Below are positions 1-8,301 of a stretch of 64,000 bases of DNA, in pieces (within the stretch, counting starts at the first letter, position 1; each line of letters starts with the position of its first letter). The translations under genes were made by a program, and so were the position numbers. The notes under the pieces were generated by a model. That model searched no databases, was not told where the DNA came from, and worked only from the letters and a program-made list of their open reading frames with translations. Origin of the DNA: Nitrospira sp. (lineage in GTDB: Bacteria; Nitrospirota; Nitrospiria; Nitrospirales; Nitrospiraceae); the NCBI GenBank assembly GCA_029194535.1, contig JARFXR010000001.1, positions 62,001 through 126,000 on the forward strand, read 5' to 3'.

Positions 1-245
1 TCCGTGAGGCGATGGAACACGAATGGTTCAGGCCGGAAGGCTTCTCAAGCGATCTGACCGCCCGCCAGCGAGAGATCCTGGTGCTCCTGGCCGACGGCCG
101 ATCCACGAAGCTGATCGCCCAAGAGCTGAAGATTTCGATGAAAACCGTGGAATTTCACAAAGCCAACATCACTCGAAAACTCGGGGTGCATACCACGTCC
201 GATCTCATCAAGTTTGCGCTCGCCCAAGGCATCACCACCCTCTAA
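1..245 (+). CDS. LuxR/NarL-type response regulator, C-terminal part
   Basis: This is the DNA-binding end of a response regulator whose receiver domain lies before the window. The reading frame is open back to base 3, so the ATG at 12 is not necessarily the start. The visible protein carries a complete LuxR-type helix-turn-helix: an LTxRQREIL entry, the KLIAQELKIS scanning helix and the MKTVEFHKANI recognition helix. Family knowledge says such proteins bind promoter DNA as dimers after phosphorylation. It ends 82 bp before the stop of a convergent regulator with a closely similar C-terminus, which suggests the two are paralogues. The cognate kinase is not in the window. Confidence 0.85.
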   Translation, partial: REAMEHEWFRPEGFSSDLTARQREILVLLADGRSTKLIAQELKISMKTVEFHKANITRKLGVHTTSDLIKFALAQGITTL

Positions 246-248
246 AGA

Positions 249-324
249 AAGTGCTGAGTGCTGAGTTTCGAGCGCTGAGCACGAGCCGAGAGGCTCAGGA
301 CTGAGCACTCAGGACTCAGCACTT
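249..324. repeat. Heptad-unit inverted repeat, likely bidirectional terminator
   Basis: The 10-bp arms AAGTGCTGAG (249-258) and CTCAGCACTT (315-324) are perfect complements, and the whole interval can be written as consecutive degenerate 7-bp units of the AGTGCTG / CTCAGCA type. It fills the gap between two convergent stop codons and is followed by a T-run, so it could terminate both genes. Similar unit sequences recur near 18.9, 19.0 and 52.2 kb. Confidence 0.6.
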
Positions 325-326
325 TT

Positions 327-992
327 TCAGTGAATCGAGGTCAGCCCCGCCGCGATGGCATATTTTGTCAACTCCGCCGCAGTCCGCAAGCGCAACTCCT
401 TCATGATCCTGGTCTTGTGAAACTCGACCGTCTTCACCGATACGTTGAGGATGGAGGCGATTTCCTTGGTCGCTTTTCCTTCCGCCACAAGCTGCAAGAC
501 CTCCCGCTGACGTGAACTTAGGGTCGGCGCGAAGGCCCGATCCGCATCGACAGACGTCGCCGCAGAGGACTTGTTGACCGCCTGGTCGACCAGACTCTGC
601 GCCACCATCGGCGACACGAACGTCCGTCCCTTAATGACCTCGCGAATCGCCTGGACCAATTCCGATCCGACGGATTGTTTGAGCACATAGCCGGACGCGC
701 CCACTCGAAACGCCTGTGTGACGAAGTTTTGCTCCGAATGCATGGTGAGCACGATGATCTTGAGATCCGGCTGGTGTTTCTTGAGTTGGACCGACGCGTC
801 CAGGCCGTTCAACAACGGCAACGAAATGTCGACCACCACGATGTCCGGCTGCAGCCTCGCAGCCTCCGCGACGAGCGCGCGTCCGTCTGCGACGATGCCG
901 ACCAATTGGAATTCCGGCTCGAGCAGCTTCTGAATTCCTTCGGCGACCAACACGTGATCGTCGGCCAAGAGGATGCGATAGGTATCCGCCAT
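327..992 (-). CDS. NarL/FixJ-family response regulator
   Basis: This 221-residue protein has an N-terminal receiver (ILLADDH, phosphoacceptor Asp in VVVDIS, LTMHSE, then YVLKQS with the conserved Lys) and a C-terminal LuxR helix-turn-helix (LSSRQREVLQLVAEG, KTVEFHKTRIM). I take the ATG at 992, which places the receiver at the N-terminus; an open frame to 1142 adds 50 residues with no domain. It should be a cytoplasmic transcription factor activated by a histidine kinase, but no kinase is adjacent. It converges on a second LuxR-type gene. Two palindromes at 1201-1246 in its upstream region are possible binding sites. Confidence 0.9.
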   Translation of the reverse strand: MADTYRILLADDHVLVAEGIQKLLEPEFQLVGIVADGRALVAEAARLQPDIVVVDISLPLLNGLDASVQLKKHQPDLKIIVLTMHSEQNFVTQAFRVGASGYVLKQSVGSELVQAIREVIKGRTFVSPMVAQSLVDQAVNKSSAATSVDADRAFAPTLSSRQREVLQLVAEGKATKEIASILNVSVKTVEFHKTRIMKELRLRTAAELTKYAIAAGLTSIH

Positions 993-1200
993 GATAGCCT
1001 CGCTGCGACAGGGTGGAATCGATCTGCCGGATATGGAAGAAGTGTACCGAGAGTCACTGGTGCGACTCAAGGACCTCGCGAAAGCCCCTGTCGTGGACCG
1101 GCAAACGGCACTAGGGACGCCCCGGAAGCCTGGATGAAACACCCTCGATCACCGACCGGTTTCTCCGAAGGCCCGATCGCCCCGAACGATCCCTGCCGCC

Positions 1201-1246
1201 GGGACAGGTTGTCCGTTGTATCGACCAGCCGGGACAACTTGTCTCC
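1201..1246. promoter_or_regulatory. Two spaced palindromes, candidate operators
   Basis: GGGACAGGTTGTCC (1201-1214) contains GGACA-N3-TGTCC, and GGGACAACTTGTCTCC (1231-1246) contains GACAA-C-TTGTC. The two start exactly 30 bp apart, roughly three helical turns, which suits two dimers on one DNA face. They lie in the 557-bp divergent region between the regulator gene ending its upstream side at 992 and the Pal gene at 1550. I see no other coding or RNA feature in that region. The bound protein is unknown. Confidence 0.4.
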
Positions 1247-1549
1247 TGCGAGCACCCCACTGGTCCATGTCGGGCCCAAATGCTCGACTCGGCGAACTTA
1301 CTTGATGGTAACGGGCCAGCTTGCCATGAGAAACACGGATATGTGTCATTTCCGTGGAGGCGGGAATCCAGTCAAGGCCTTCTGCTCAGCATGAAATCGT
1401 GATCGAAGAGGAGATGCCCGCCTTCTTGAGCATGACACAGGAGGAAACCGACCCCCTGCCCTCTTGATGAGGGTTTTGCCAAGCCGTCCCGTATCATGCT
1501 ATTAGGTACGATTCGAGCAAGATCCTTTCCCTTCATCTATGGGTGAACG

Positions 1550-2245
1550 ATGCTGAATCAATCATGGACACTGAAGCTTGCTCTGGCATGTCTGTGCATG
1601 GGCGCACTCGGCGCGACGGTCGGGTGCGCCAAGCGCGCCCTCTCTTCCGCCGGCGAACAACAATCGCCGGCCGCCAAAGCAGCTCCGGTCGAGACCATCG
1701 TGCCGGAGAAGATCGTGACCTTCCCCGACCACCAGCCGGCTCCGGCCCCGCCTCATGCCGTCGGCGGTTCCTCGGTCGCCGCGGCGGGCGGTGAACAGTC
1801 TCCCCTCGATTCAGGACCGCACCAGGCCGCCGCACAGACGGCTCCCGATTCACACCCGCCCCAGGCCGCCCCAACGCCGGAATCGCCGGCGAGCGCCGCG
1901 GCATTGGAGACCGAGCCAGTCCTGACCGACATCTTTTTCGACTTGGATCGCTATACGATCAGAGCCGACGCCCGTTCCGTGCTGGAGACGAACGCGCTGG
2001 TCATCAACAATCTTTCGGGTAAATCCGTCGTGATCGAAGGACATTGCGATGAACGCGGAACGCAGGCCTACAATCTTGTCCTGGGGGAAAAGCGGGCCAA
2101 GTCGACCAAACATTACCTCGAAGATCTCGGCATACCGGCGGCGAAGTTGAAGATCATCAGTTACGGGGAGATACGCCCGTTGTGTGATCAACACGAAGAA
2201 CGCTGCTGGCAAAAAAACCGCCGCGCGCATTTCACCGTGCAATGA
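1550..2245 (+). CDS. OmpA/Pal-type peptidoglycan-binding lipoprotein
   Basis: A 231-residue envelope protein. Residues 1-26 form a signal sequence ending in TVGC, a plausible lipobox; residues 27-120 are a Pro/Ala-rich linker; residues from about 125 form an OmpA C-terminal domain with IFFDLDRYTIR, GHCDERGTQAYN and the closing NRRAHF. In this family the domain binds diaminopimelate in peptidoglycan and tethers the outer membrane to the wall. The Asp/Arg peptidoglycan-binding positions of the GHCDERG and NRR segments are present. The stop codon overlaps the next start (ATGA). No tol genes are nearby, so a direct Tol-Pal role is not supported by context. Confidence 0.85.
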   Translation: MLNQSWTLKLALACLCMGALGATVGCAKRALSSAGEQQSPAAKAAPVETIVPEKIVTFPDHQPAPAPPHAVGGSSVAAAGGEQSPLDSGPHQAAAQTAPDSHPPQAAPTPESPASAAALETEPVLTDIFFDLDRYTIRADARSVLETNALVINNLSGKSVVIEGHCDERGTQAYNLVLGEKRAKSTKHYLEDLGIPAAKLKIISYGEIRPLCDQHEERCWQKNRRAHFTVQ

Positions 2246-2598
2246 TCCATCCCAGAAATCAGAAGGGCGGGGTGTCTGGCCCGACGCGGGCCGAGGTCCG
2301 GCTTCCGGCCGGGGTTGTCAATCGACCGCGCTCCGGAAGGCTGAGGCGCAGCGCCCTGGCGGCGGTCCTATGTCTCTGTCTCTGCATTATGATCCAGCTG
2401 CTCGGGGTCGCCGGCACGTGGCTGATCCAGGCGCCGTCCTCCGAGCTCCTGGGCACGTCGATCTTGGAAGGATTTCCCATCCCGACGACCGCTGTACAGC
2501 CTCCACCCGTCGCCGCCATCGTGGCGGCTCAGGACACCTTGTCGTCCTTGCATCTGCCTGTACTCACGCTCACGCTGTTTCATCCTCCGCTTCGCTGA
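2242..2598 (+). CDS. Hypothetical single-span membrane protein
   Basis: An open frame of 118 codons starting in the ATGA overlap with the Pal-like gene, which suggests translational coupling. It encodes a basic N-terminus, one hydrophobic stretch at about residues 38-62 (Ala/Leu/Cys-rich) and a proline-rich tail. I recognise no family. Codon use is similar to neighbours, but nothing independent proves expression. Confidence 0.45.
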   Translation: MIHPRNQKGGVSGPTRAEVRLPAGVVNRPRSGRLRRSALAAVLCLCLCIMIQLLGVAGTWLIQAPSSELLGTSILEGFPIPTTAVQPPPVAAIVAAQDTLSSLHLPVLTLTLFHPPLR

Positions 2599-2691
2599 CC
2601 CAGGGAGACACGCGCAAGCGAGCCGTCCCGAGGGAAACGACCCGCATCCGCCGGACCAGGTTAACGCAACACACGAGAGGGAGCATTGACC

Positions 2692-3111
2692 ATGATATGG
2701 GCACGTGTCGGTCTTCTCATCCTGATCGCGAGCTGTACGCTCCAAGCCTGCGGGCATTCCCCGATGTCGGACAGCCGGGGGGCCGTCCGGACAATCCGCA
2801 TTTCGGACATCGTGAAGCCCTCGACCGTCTATGCCCGCTCCGGCGAGGAGATCCGTTGGGAGAATCTTCGGGCCACCCCGGTGCGAATCGGGTTTCTCCA
2901 CGGGAGGCTGCTTGAAGAATTGGGGTGCAAGAAGGGCGTGAGTTCGTTCCTCGGAGAAGTCAGCGACACCATCACGATCGGGCCGGGAGAATCGGCCAGC
3001 CTCTGTCCGCTGCGATCCGGGACCCTGCAGTTCAACGTGTGGTTCGATGCGGACAACCCGCGAGGCGAGATCAGCCCGACCGCGACCATCCACGTCGAAG
3101 CCCGCAAATGA
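2692..3111 (+). CDS. Small lipoprotein with cupredoxin-like fold, no obvious copper site
   Basis: A 139-residue exported protein. I use the ATG at 2692, with a GAGAGGGAG ribosome-binding site; a TTG two codons earlier is possible. The signal sequence offers two lipobox-like cysteines (IASC and LQAC). The mature part has the beta-rich pattern of cupredoxin-like domains (IRISDIVKPSTVYARSGEEIRWEN, ending in TIHVEA), but the His-Cys-His-Met ligand set is absent; two Cys (in LGCKKG and LCPLR) may form a disulfide. Function unknown. It sits between the envelope genes and the trehalose locus. Confidence 0.65.
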   Translation: MIWARVGLLILIASCTLQACGHSPMSDSRGAVRTIRISDIVKPSTVYARSGEEIRWENLRATPVRIGFLHGRLLEELGCKKGVSSFLGEVSDTITIGPGESASLCPLRSGTLQFNVWFDADNPRGEISPTATIHVEARK

Positions 3112-3151
3112 AGGACCCGTGCCAGCTCTTTGGCTCCATCACTCAGCACCT

Positions 3152-4936
3152 TCACAGCACGTCGCTCCACGGGGGGCTGACGGCAAAGGTGGCGTTGATC
3201 ATGCCTACATGAGAATAGGCTTGAGGAAAGTTCCCCGACTGGATGTTCACCCCCGGCATGAAGTGTTCCGAGAACAGCCCGACGTGATTGGCGGCGGCTT
3301 GCACGCGATCCAGAATGCTTCGCGCCTCGGCAAGCCGGCCCAGGCGGGCCAGAGCTTGCGCGATCCAAAAGGAGCAGATCACGAACGCGGACTCCGGTTT
3401 TCCGAAATCGTCCTTGCGAACGTACCGGTAAAAAAACCCTGTCTCCGTACCGTCGCGCTTCATGGCCAGGTCGTCGACGATGTGCAGGACGGTCGACTCG
3501 CATAGGTGGCGATCCGGATAGCCCAAGATGGCGAGTTGCGAGAGGGCCGCATCGTGGCTAGAATCAGTCGGACCGTTCCGAAGCGCTCCCTCCTGCACGC
3601 CCTTGAGCAAGGCCTGGGCCGCCTGAAGCCGGGCGGCGGTCAAATCTAACGGAATCGAACGGAGGTGCCCCGCTTGCTGAATACGCTCGAGACGTTCCAG
3701 CCCGGCCCAGCAGAGCAGGTTCGTGAAGGAATGCTCCTGCCAGCCGCCGCGGATTTCCCACAAGCCCGCGTCCCGCTGGCCGATGCCGCGGACGCACAGG
3801 TGCGCCAGGTGACCCAGGAGGCCGTCCAGATCCTTGGTGCGCAGATCGAAAAACCGTTCATCGAAGAAAATCGGCGTGAAGGTCAGGATCATCTCTCCGT
3901 AGGCATCGTTTTGAATCTGGTCGGCGGCCTGATTGTGACTGCGGACCGGAGTGCTCCCACGGTAGCCGGCCCAGTTGGCATGCTCGATCTCGGGAAGCGG
4001 GAGCCCCTGGCTGAGGGTATAGACGGGCCTCAATCGGTCGCGGGAATGTTCATGGGTATGGGCGATGTTGAGGAGAAAGTTCAGGAAGGCTTCCATCTCC
4101 TCGAAGTGCCCCAGATTGTTGAACGCGGTCAGGGCGAAGTAGGCGTCCCGAAGCCAGCAATAGCGATAGTCCCAATTGCGGGGACCGCCCGCTTCTTCCG
4201 GCAGACTGGTCGTCATGGCGGCAAGAATGGCGCCCGTATCCTCGAAGCAATGGAGCTTCAAGGCCAAGGCGGAGCGGATGACCGCCTGTTGGTGGAGCAG
4301 CGGAACGGAGCAATGCTTGACCCACGTCCGCCAGTAGCGGGCCGTTTGCTCGAGGAAGTCATGGGTGACCTTGATGAGATCGTCCTCGATGCCCAACCCC
4401 CAGGTCAGGCCGAAATAGAATTTGCGCGTCAGCGCAACCGGAATCTCGTCGCAGAGATAGGTCAGCGGCATGTTGGTCAGCAACCGAAGGGATTCCCCGC
4501 GGATGTCGTAGCGGAGGTGATTGTTCCCTCTCACGGGAGGCACGGGGGCCTTGTCCCACCCGGACACCGGTTGACAACTGACCCGGATGGCCGGCGTGCC
4601 GTGAAGCGGTTCGACCAGCCTGAACAGCGCCGCCGGACGGTAGATACGGCCGTACTGCTCGAAGCGCGGGCAAAAATCGGTGATTTGAAACGCGTCGCCG
4701 TTGGCGCTGGTGACCGTCGTGATCAGGATGTTGGTATTCGGCAGATACTGTTGGCTCGTGGTGGGTTCCTTGGCCCCGGCCGGGCTCATGATCGAGAAAT
4801 GACCCCCGTCAGGATCGAGGAGCCGGCCGAAGATCGGAGGGCTGTCGGGACGGGGCGCGCACATCCATTCCACGGCGCCCGCGACGCTGATCAGCGCGGA
4901 GGTCTGGCAATTGCCGATGAGACCGTAGGGGTACAC
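3152..4936 (-). CDS. GH15 family glycosidase (glucoamylase or trehalase-type)
   Basis: A 594-residue protein beginning at GTG 4936. Residues 1 to about 220 match the N-terminal beta-sandwich of GH15 proteins (MYPYGLIGNCQTSALIS); the (alpha/alpha)6 barrel follows, with RNWDYRYCWLRDAYFAL, the WEIRGGWQEHSFTN segment carrying the predicted catalytic acid, and GNFPQAYSHVGMINA near the end. GH15 enzymes hydrolyse alpha-glucosidic bonds by inversion; actinobacterial members with this architecture are trehalases. Its position, divergent from otsA-otsB with only 49 bp between starts, favours a role in trehalose turnover, although glucoamylase activity cannot be excluded. No signal peptide is seen, so it is probably cytoplasmic. 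Confidence 0.9.
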   Translation of the reverse strand: MYPYGLIGNCQTSALISVAGAVEWMCAPRPDSPPIFGRLLDPDGGHFSIMSPAGAKEPTTSQQYLPNTNILITTVTSANGDAFQITDFCPRFEQYGRIYRPAALFRLVEPLHGTPAIRVSCQPVSGWDKAPVPPVRGNNHLRYDIRGESLRLLTNMPLTYLCDEIPVALTRKFYFGLTWGLGIEDDLIKVTHDFLEQTARYWRTWVKHCSVPLLHQQAVIRSALALKLHCFEDTGAILAAMTTSLPEEAGGPRNWDYRYCWLRDAYFALTAFNNLGHFEEMEAFLNFLLNIAHTHEHSRDRLRPVYTLSQGLPLPEIEHANWAGYRGSTPVRSHNQAADQIQNDAYGEMILTFTPIFFDERFFDLRTKDLDGLLGHLAHLCVRGIGQRDAGLWEIRGGWQEHSFTNLLCWAGLERLERIQQAGHLRSIPLDLTAARLQAAQALLKGVQEGALRNGPTDSSHDAALSQLAILGYPDRHLCESTVLHIVDDLAMKRDGTETGFFYRYVRKDDFGKPESAFVICSFWIAQALARLGRLAEARSILDRVQAAANHVGLFSEHFMPGVNIQSGNFPQAYSHVGMINATFAVSPPWSDVL

Positions 4937-4985
4937 CCTCCCACCATAGGCGATTTCCCGACCGAAGTAAACGAGAGGTGAATGT

Positions 4986-7235
4986 ATGCGCTTATCCTTG
5001 CGATTTCTTTTTCCCCTCGCCCTCGTGCTGGCCGGTCTGGCTTATGCGGTCATTCCCCTGGTCGACAGCCTGACCTTGAAATGGTTCGTGCGGGATCTGG
5101 AAATCCGATCCCAACTCATCGGTCGCATGGTCGAAGCCCCGCTGGCGGATCTCCTGGCCTCCGACTCCAAGACCAAACTGTTGAACTATCTGCACCGCAT
5201 CATCCAGGACGAGCGACTCTTCGCCGTCGGTTTCTGCGACCGGGACAACCGTCTGGCCTATAAGACCCTGACGTATCCCGATTCGATTCCCTGCGACGGT
5301 CCCGGGACGATCAAGGCGGAACAGACCGCCATGCTGCGGCTGCCTCACGGCGCGGTCCACGTGTCCGCCGTAGGCATCGAAGCCAGCGGGCGGCAGATAG
5401 GCCGCTTGATGCTCGTGCACGACATGAGCTGGGTGCAACGACGCAGCACCGACACGAAGTGGTACCTCTTCTATCTGTTCGCGGTCATCGGCGCGGTGAT
5501 CTCGCTGGTGACGGTGCTTGTCGCACATTTGAGCTGGCGCGGATGGGTGGCGGGCGTTCAATCCATGCTGCAGGGCGAAGGCCTGGTCGCCCTCATCAAG
5601 AACCAGAGTCACCATTCCGAACTGCAGCCGGTGGCTCAGGATCTTCGTGCATTGATCAATGATCTCGAAGCCGACAAGCGCATGCGCGACGAAAGTCAGA
5701 TGAGCTGGACCCCGGCTACACTGAAGGCCATCCTCCACGATCATCTGGCCGGCGACGAGGTGCTGATCGTGTCGAACCGCCAGCCGTACATTCACATGTG
5801 GAATGGGCCGCACATGGAAGTTCAGGTTCCCGCCAGCGGCGTCGTGACCGCTCTGGAGCCCGTGATGCGCGCCTGTTCGGGCGTCTGGATCGCGCATGGT
5901 AGTGGAACCGCGGATCGAGAAGTGGTCGACGCCCGCGCCCACGTGCGGGTGCCTCCGGAGCATCCGGCCTATGAGATCCGGCGCATCTGGCTGTCGCCGG
6001 AAGAAGAAGACGGATACTACTATGGGTTCGCCAACGAAGGCCTGTGGCCCCTCTGCCACCTCGCCCATGTGCGCCCCGTCTTCCGTACCTCGGATTGGGA
6101 ACGGTACAAGGAAATCAACGAGCGCTTCGCGATGGCGGTGCTGGAAGAGGCCAAGACCGACAATCCGGTGGTGCTCGTGCAGGACTACCATCTCGCCTTG
6201 GTCCCGAAGATCGTGCGCGATCATCTGCCCCATGCGACCATCATCACCTTCTGGCATATTCCCTGGCCGAATCCCGAGCGCTACGCGATCTGTCCCTGGC
6301 ACCGTGAAATTCTCGAAGGCCTGCTCGGCAGCAGCATTCTGGGATTCCACACGCGCTTCCATTGCAGCAACTTCATCAATACGGTCGACCGCTCCCTGGA
6401 GGCCAGAATCGACTGGGACAGCTCCACGATTTCCCACGGCGGCAAGCTGACCACCGTCAAGCAGTACCCTATCTCGATCGCTTGGCCGACTCGGGGACAG
6501 CCGGAGCAGCCCTCGGTCCCAAGCTGCCGAACGCACATCCGAGCCATCAACGGCCTGTCCCACAGCCATCGCCTGGGGGTCGGGGTCGAGCGCCTGGATT
6601 ACACCAAAGGCATTCTGGAGCGGTTTCTCGCCATCGAACGGCTGTTGGAGCTGGAACCCGAATGGATCGGTTCGTTCTCGTTCGTGCAGATCGCGGCGCC
6701 CAGCCGGTCCAAGATCGACGAGTACCGGCAGCTCACGGAGCAGGTCGTCGCCACGGCGGAGCGCATCAACCATCGGTTCGGACGGGAAGATTATCGTCCA
6801 ATCCACTTGCGGATCGAGCACCATGACCCGGAGGAAGTCACGACCTACTACCGGGGCGCCGACTTCTGCATCGTCAGCAGCCTGCACGACGGCATGAATC
6901 TCGTCGCCAAGGAATTCGTGGCGGCGCGTGATGATGAGGAAGGCGTCTTGATCCTCAGTCAATTCACGGGCGCCGCGACGGAGCTGCCGGACGCGCTGGT
7001 GGTGAATCCCTACAACATCGATCAATGCGCCGCGGCGTTGCATGTCGCGTTGAAGATGCCGCCGGTCGAACAGCGCGCGCGGATGCGCAGCATGCGCGGG
7101 ATTGTCCAGGAGTTCAACGTCTATCGCTGGGCGGGCCGGATGCTGATGGACGCCGCCCGCATGCGACAGCGCGCCCGCGTCGCCCGCCAAACGGGTGCGC
7201 GCGACATCCGCACCAGCACCAGAGGCCAAGCATGA
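4986..7235 (+). CDS. otsA: Trehalose-6-phosphate synthase with N-terminal membrane/sensor-like extension
   Basis: Transfers glucose from a nucleotide sugar to glucose-6-phosphate, the first step of trehalose synthesis. At 749 residues it is about 250 longer than E. coli OtsA. The GT20 domain occupies about residues 245-735, with QDYHLALVPKI, ITFWHIPWPNPE, ERLDYTKGILERF and the HDGMNLVAKEFVAAR phosphate-binding segment. The extra N-terminus has a transmembrane helix at about 5-27, a soluble region of about 130 residues, a second helix near 160-182 and a short HAMP-like segment, so the enzyme is predicted to be inner-membrane anchored with a periplasmic domain. The stop overlaps the otsB start (ATGA). 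Confidence 0.93.
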   Translation: MRLSLRFLFPLALVLAGLAYAVIPLVDSLTLKWFVRDLEIRSQLIGRMVEAPLADLLASDSKTKLLNYLHRIIQDERLFAVGFCDRDNRLAYKTLTYPDSIPCDGPGTIKAEQTAMLRLPHGAVHVSAVGIEASGRQIGRLMLVHDMSWVQRRSTDTKWYLFYLFAVIGAVISLVTVLVAHLSWRGWVAGVQSMLQGEGLVALIKNQSHHSELQPVAQDLRALINDLEADKRMRDESQMSWTPATLKAILHDHLAGDEVLIVSNRQPYIHMWNGPHMEVQVPASGVVTALEPVMRACSGVWIAHGSGTADREVVDARAHVRVPPEHPAYEIRRIWLSPEEEDGYYYGFANEGLWPLCHLAHVRPVFRTSDWERYKEINERFAMAVLEEAKTDNPVVLVQDYHLALVPKIVRDHLPHATIITFWHIPWPNPERYAICPWHREILEGLLGSSILGFHTRFHCSNFINTVDRSLEARIDWDSSTISHGGKLTTVKQYPISIAWPTRGQPEQPSVPSCRTHIRAINGLSHSHRLGVGVERLDYTKGILERFLAIERLLELEPEWIGSFSFVQIAAPSRSKIDEYRQLTEQVVATAERINHRFGREDYRPIHLRIEHHDPEEVTTYYRGADFCIVSSLHDGMNLVAKEFVAARDDEEGVLILSQFTGAATELPDALVVNPYNIDQCAAALHVALKMPPVEQRARMRSMRGIVQEFNVYRWAGRMLMDAARMRQRARVARQTGARDIRTSTRGQA

Positions 7236-8053
7236 TCCATCTGCTGTCGGAGCAGGGACGACGTGCGCTCGGCGGCCTGGCGGCCCGGCCGCTTCTGTAT
7301 GCATTCGATTTCGACGGTACGCTCGCTCCCATCTCGCCCGACCGGGACGGCGTCACCCTACCGCTCGGAACGGGCGGACAGCTCACGGAACTGGCCAAGC
7401 GCGCGGCCTGCGCGATCATCTCCGGGCGGGCGTTGGCCGATCTGACGCCGCGCGTGAACGGTTCGGTTCCGCACCTGATCGGCAACCACGGCATCGAGGG
7501 CCCGCTGTCGAGTCGGGAGACCCTCCGGCTGGCGGAGGACGTCTGCGAGCGATGGCGGCGCCAGATCGCGAACGGACCGTCCCGCTCGATGGCGGCAGCG
7601 GGCGCCGAGATCGAGGACAAGCGCTACACGCTCACCATCCACTTTCGCCGCGCGCTCGACGCCGCCGCCGCCAGCGCTCAGGTGCTCCAAATCCTCAACC
7701 GATTGACACCCGCGCCTGTCCTGATCATGGGCAAGCAGTCGGTCAACGTCCTGCCTCACGGCCAGGCCGGCAAGGGATCCGCGGCCTCGGCGTTGATGAC
7801 GCATCTCCGTCGTGACGGTCTCTTCTACATCGGGGACGACGAAACGGACGAATCGGTGTTCTCGCTGACCGAGGGTCTGGTCATGGGAGTGCGTGTCGGG
7901 CGGGAGGCCGGCTCACGCGCGCGCTACTACCTGGATCATCAAGGCGAAGTGGCGGACATGCTCATGCTGCTGATCCGTGGCCTGGACCTCTCGACGGCTT
8001 CGCGCGAGGCCGGCCATGCGCCTCATGTTCACAAGCGATCTCACGGCTCGTGA
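7232..8053 (+). CDS. otsB: Trehalose-6-phosphate phosphatase
   Basis: A 273-residue HAD-superfamily phosphatase that removes phosphate from trehalose-6-phosphate. Motif I is FDFDGTLAPI (nucleophile and general-acid Asp), motif II is the CAIISGR segment, and motif IV is YIGDDETDESVF; the conserved GNHGIEG loop typical of OtsB is also present. I use the ATG at 7232 in the four-base overlap with otsA; a longer in-frame ORF upstream is only a shadow of otsA. Coupled translation with otsA supports a complete two-step pathway. Confidence 0.93.
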   Translation: MIHLLSEQGRRALGGLAARPLLYAFDFDGTLAPISPDRDGVTLPLGTGGQLTELAKRAACAIISGRALADLTPRVNGSVPHLIGNHGIEGPLSSRETLRLAEDVCERWRRQIANGPSRSMAAAGAEIEDKRYTLTIHFRRALDAAAASAQVLQILNRLTPAPVLIMGKQSVNVLPHGQAGKGSAASALMTHLRRDGLFYIGDDETDESVFSLTEGLVMGVRVGREAGSRARYYLDHQGEVADMLMLLIRGLDLSTASREAGHAPHVHKRSHGS

Positions 8054-8301
8054 TCCGGCACCTCCACGATTGCCGTCCGGCCTCGTTCCTCTGCCCGCGC
8101 TTCGACGATGGGCCCTGCTCTTGCGCCGAGATCGAACCGCATCGACCGAGGGGCCGCTCGGGCCTTGATTTGACGCCTGGCGAGGCGCGGGAGCGGGGCG
8201 GGCTGTTGCAAAAGGCGACGGCAGCACTTACCCTCTCGGGTATGAGGCGGCGCGCCGGCGCGGCGACCTATCCGATTCGATCGAAAAGGGACGACTCATG
8301 A
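8050..8301 (+). CDS. Doubtful 83-codon ORF between otsB and the NtrC-type gene
   Basis: A GTG-initiated frame overlaps the otsB stop by four bases (GTGA) and its own TGA overlaps the next gene's ATG by four bases (ATGA). That double coupling geometry is the only argument for it. The product is Arg/Cys-rich with no recognisable domain or signal. If it is not translated, these 244 bp are simply an untranslated gap. Confidence 0.25.
   Translation: MIRHLHDCRPASFLCPRFDDGPCSCAEIEPHRPRGRSGLDLTPGEARERGGLLQKATAALTLSGMRRRAGAATYPIRSKRDDS

Noticed and set aside
3665-4981. 438-codon frame opposite the GH15 gene
   Set aside because: Shadow of the GH15 coding strand; no domain or ribosome-binding site.
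4992-7304. 770-codon open frame antisense to otsA
   Set aside because: His/Asp/Val-rich translation without domains, wholly opposite a clear GT20 gene; it arises from GC-rich codon bias.
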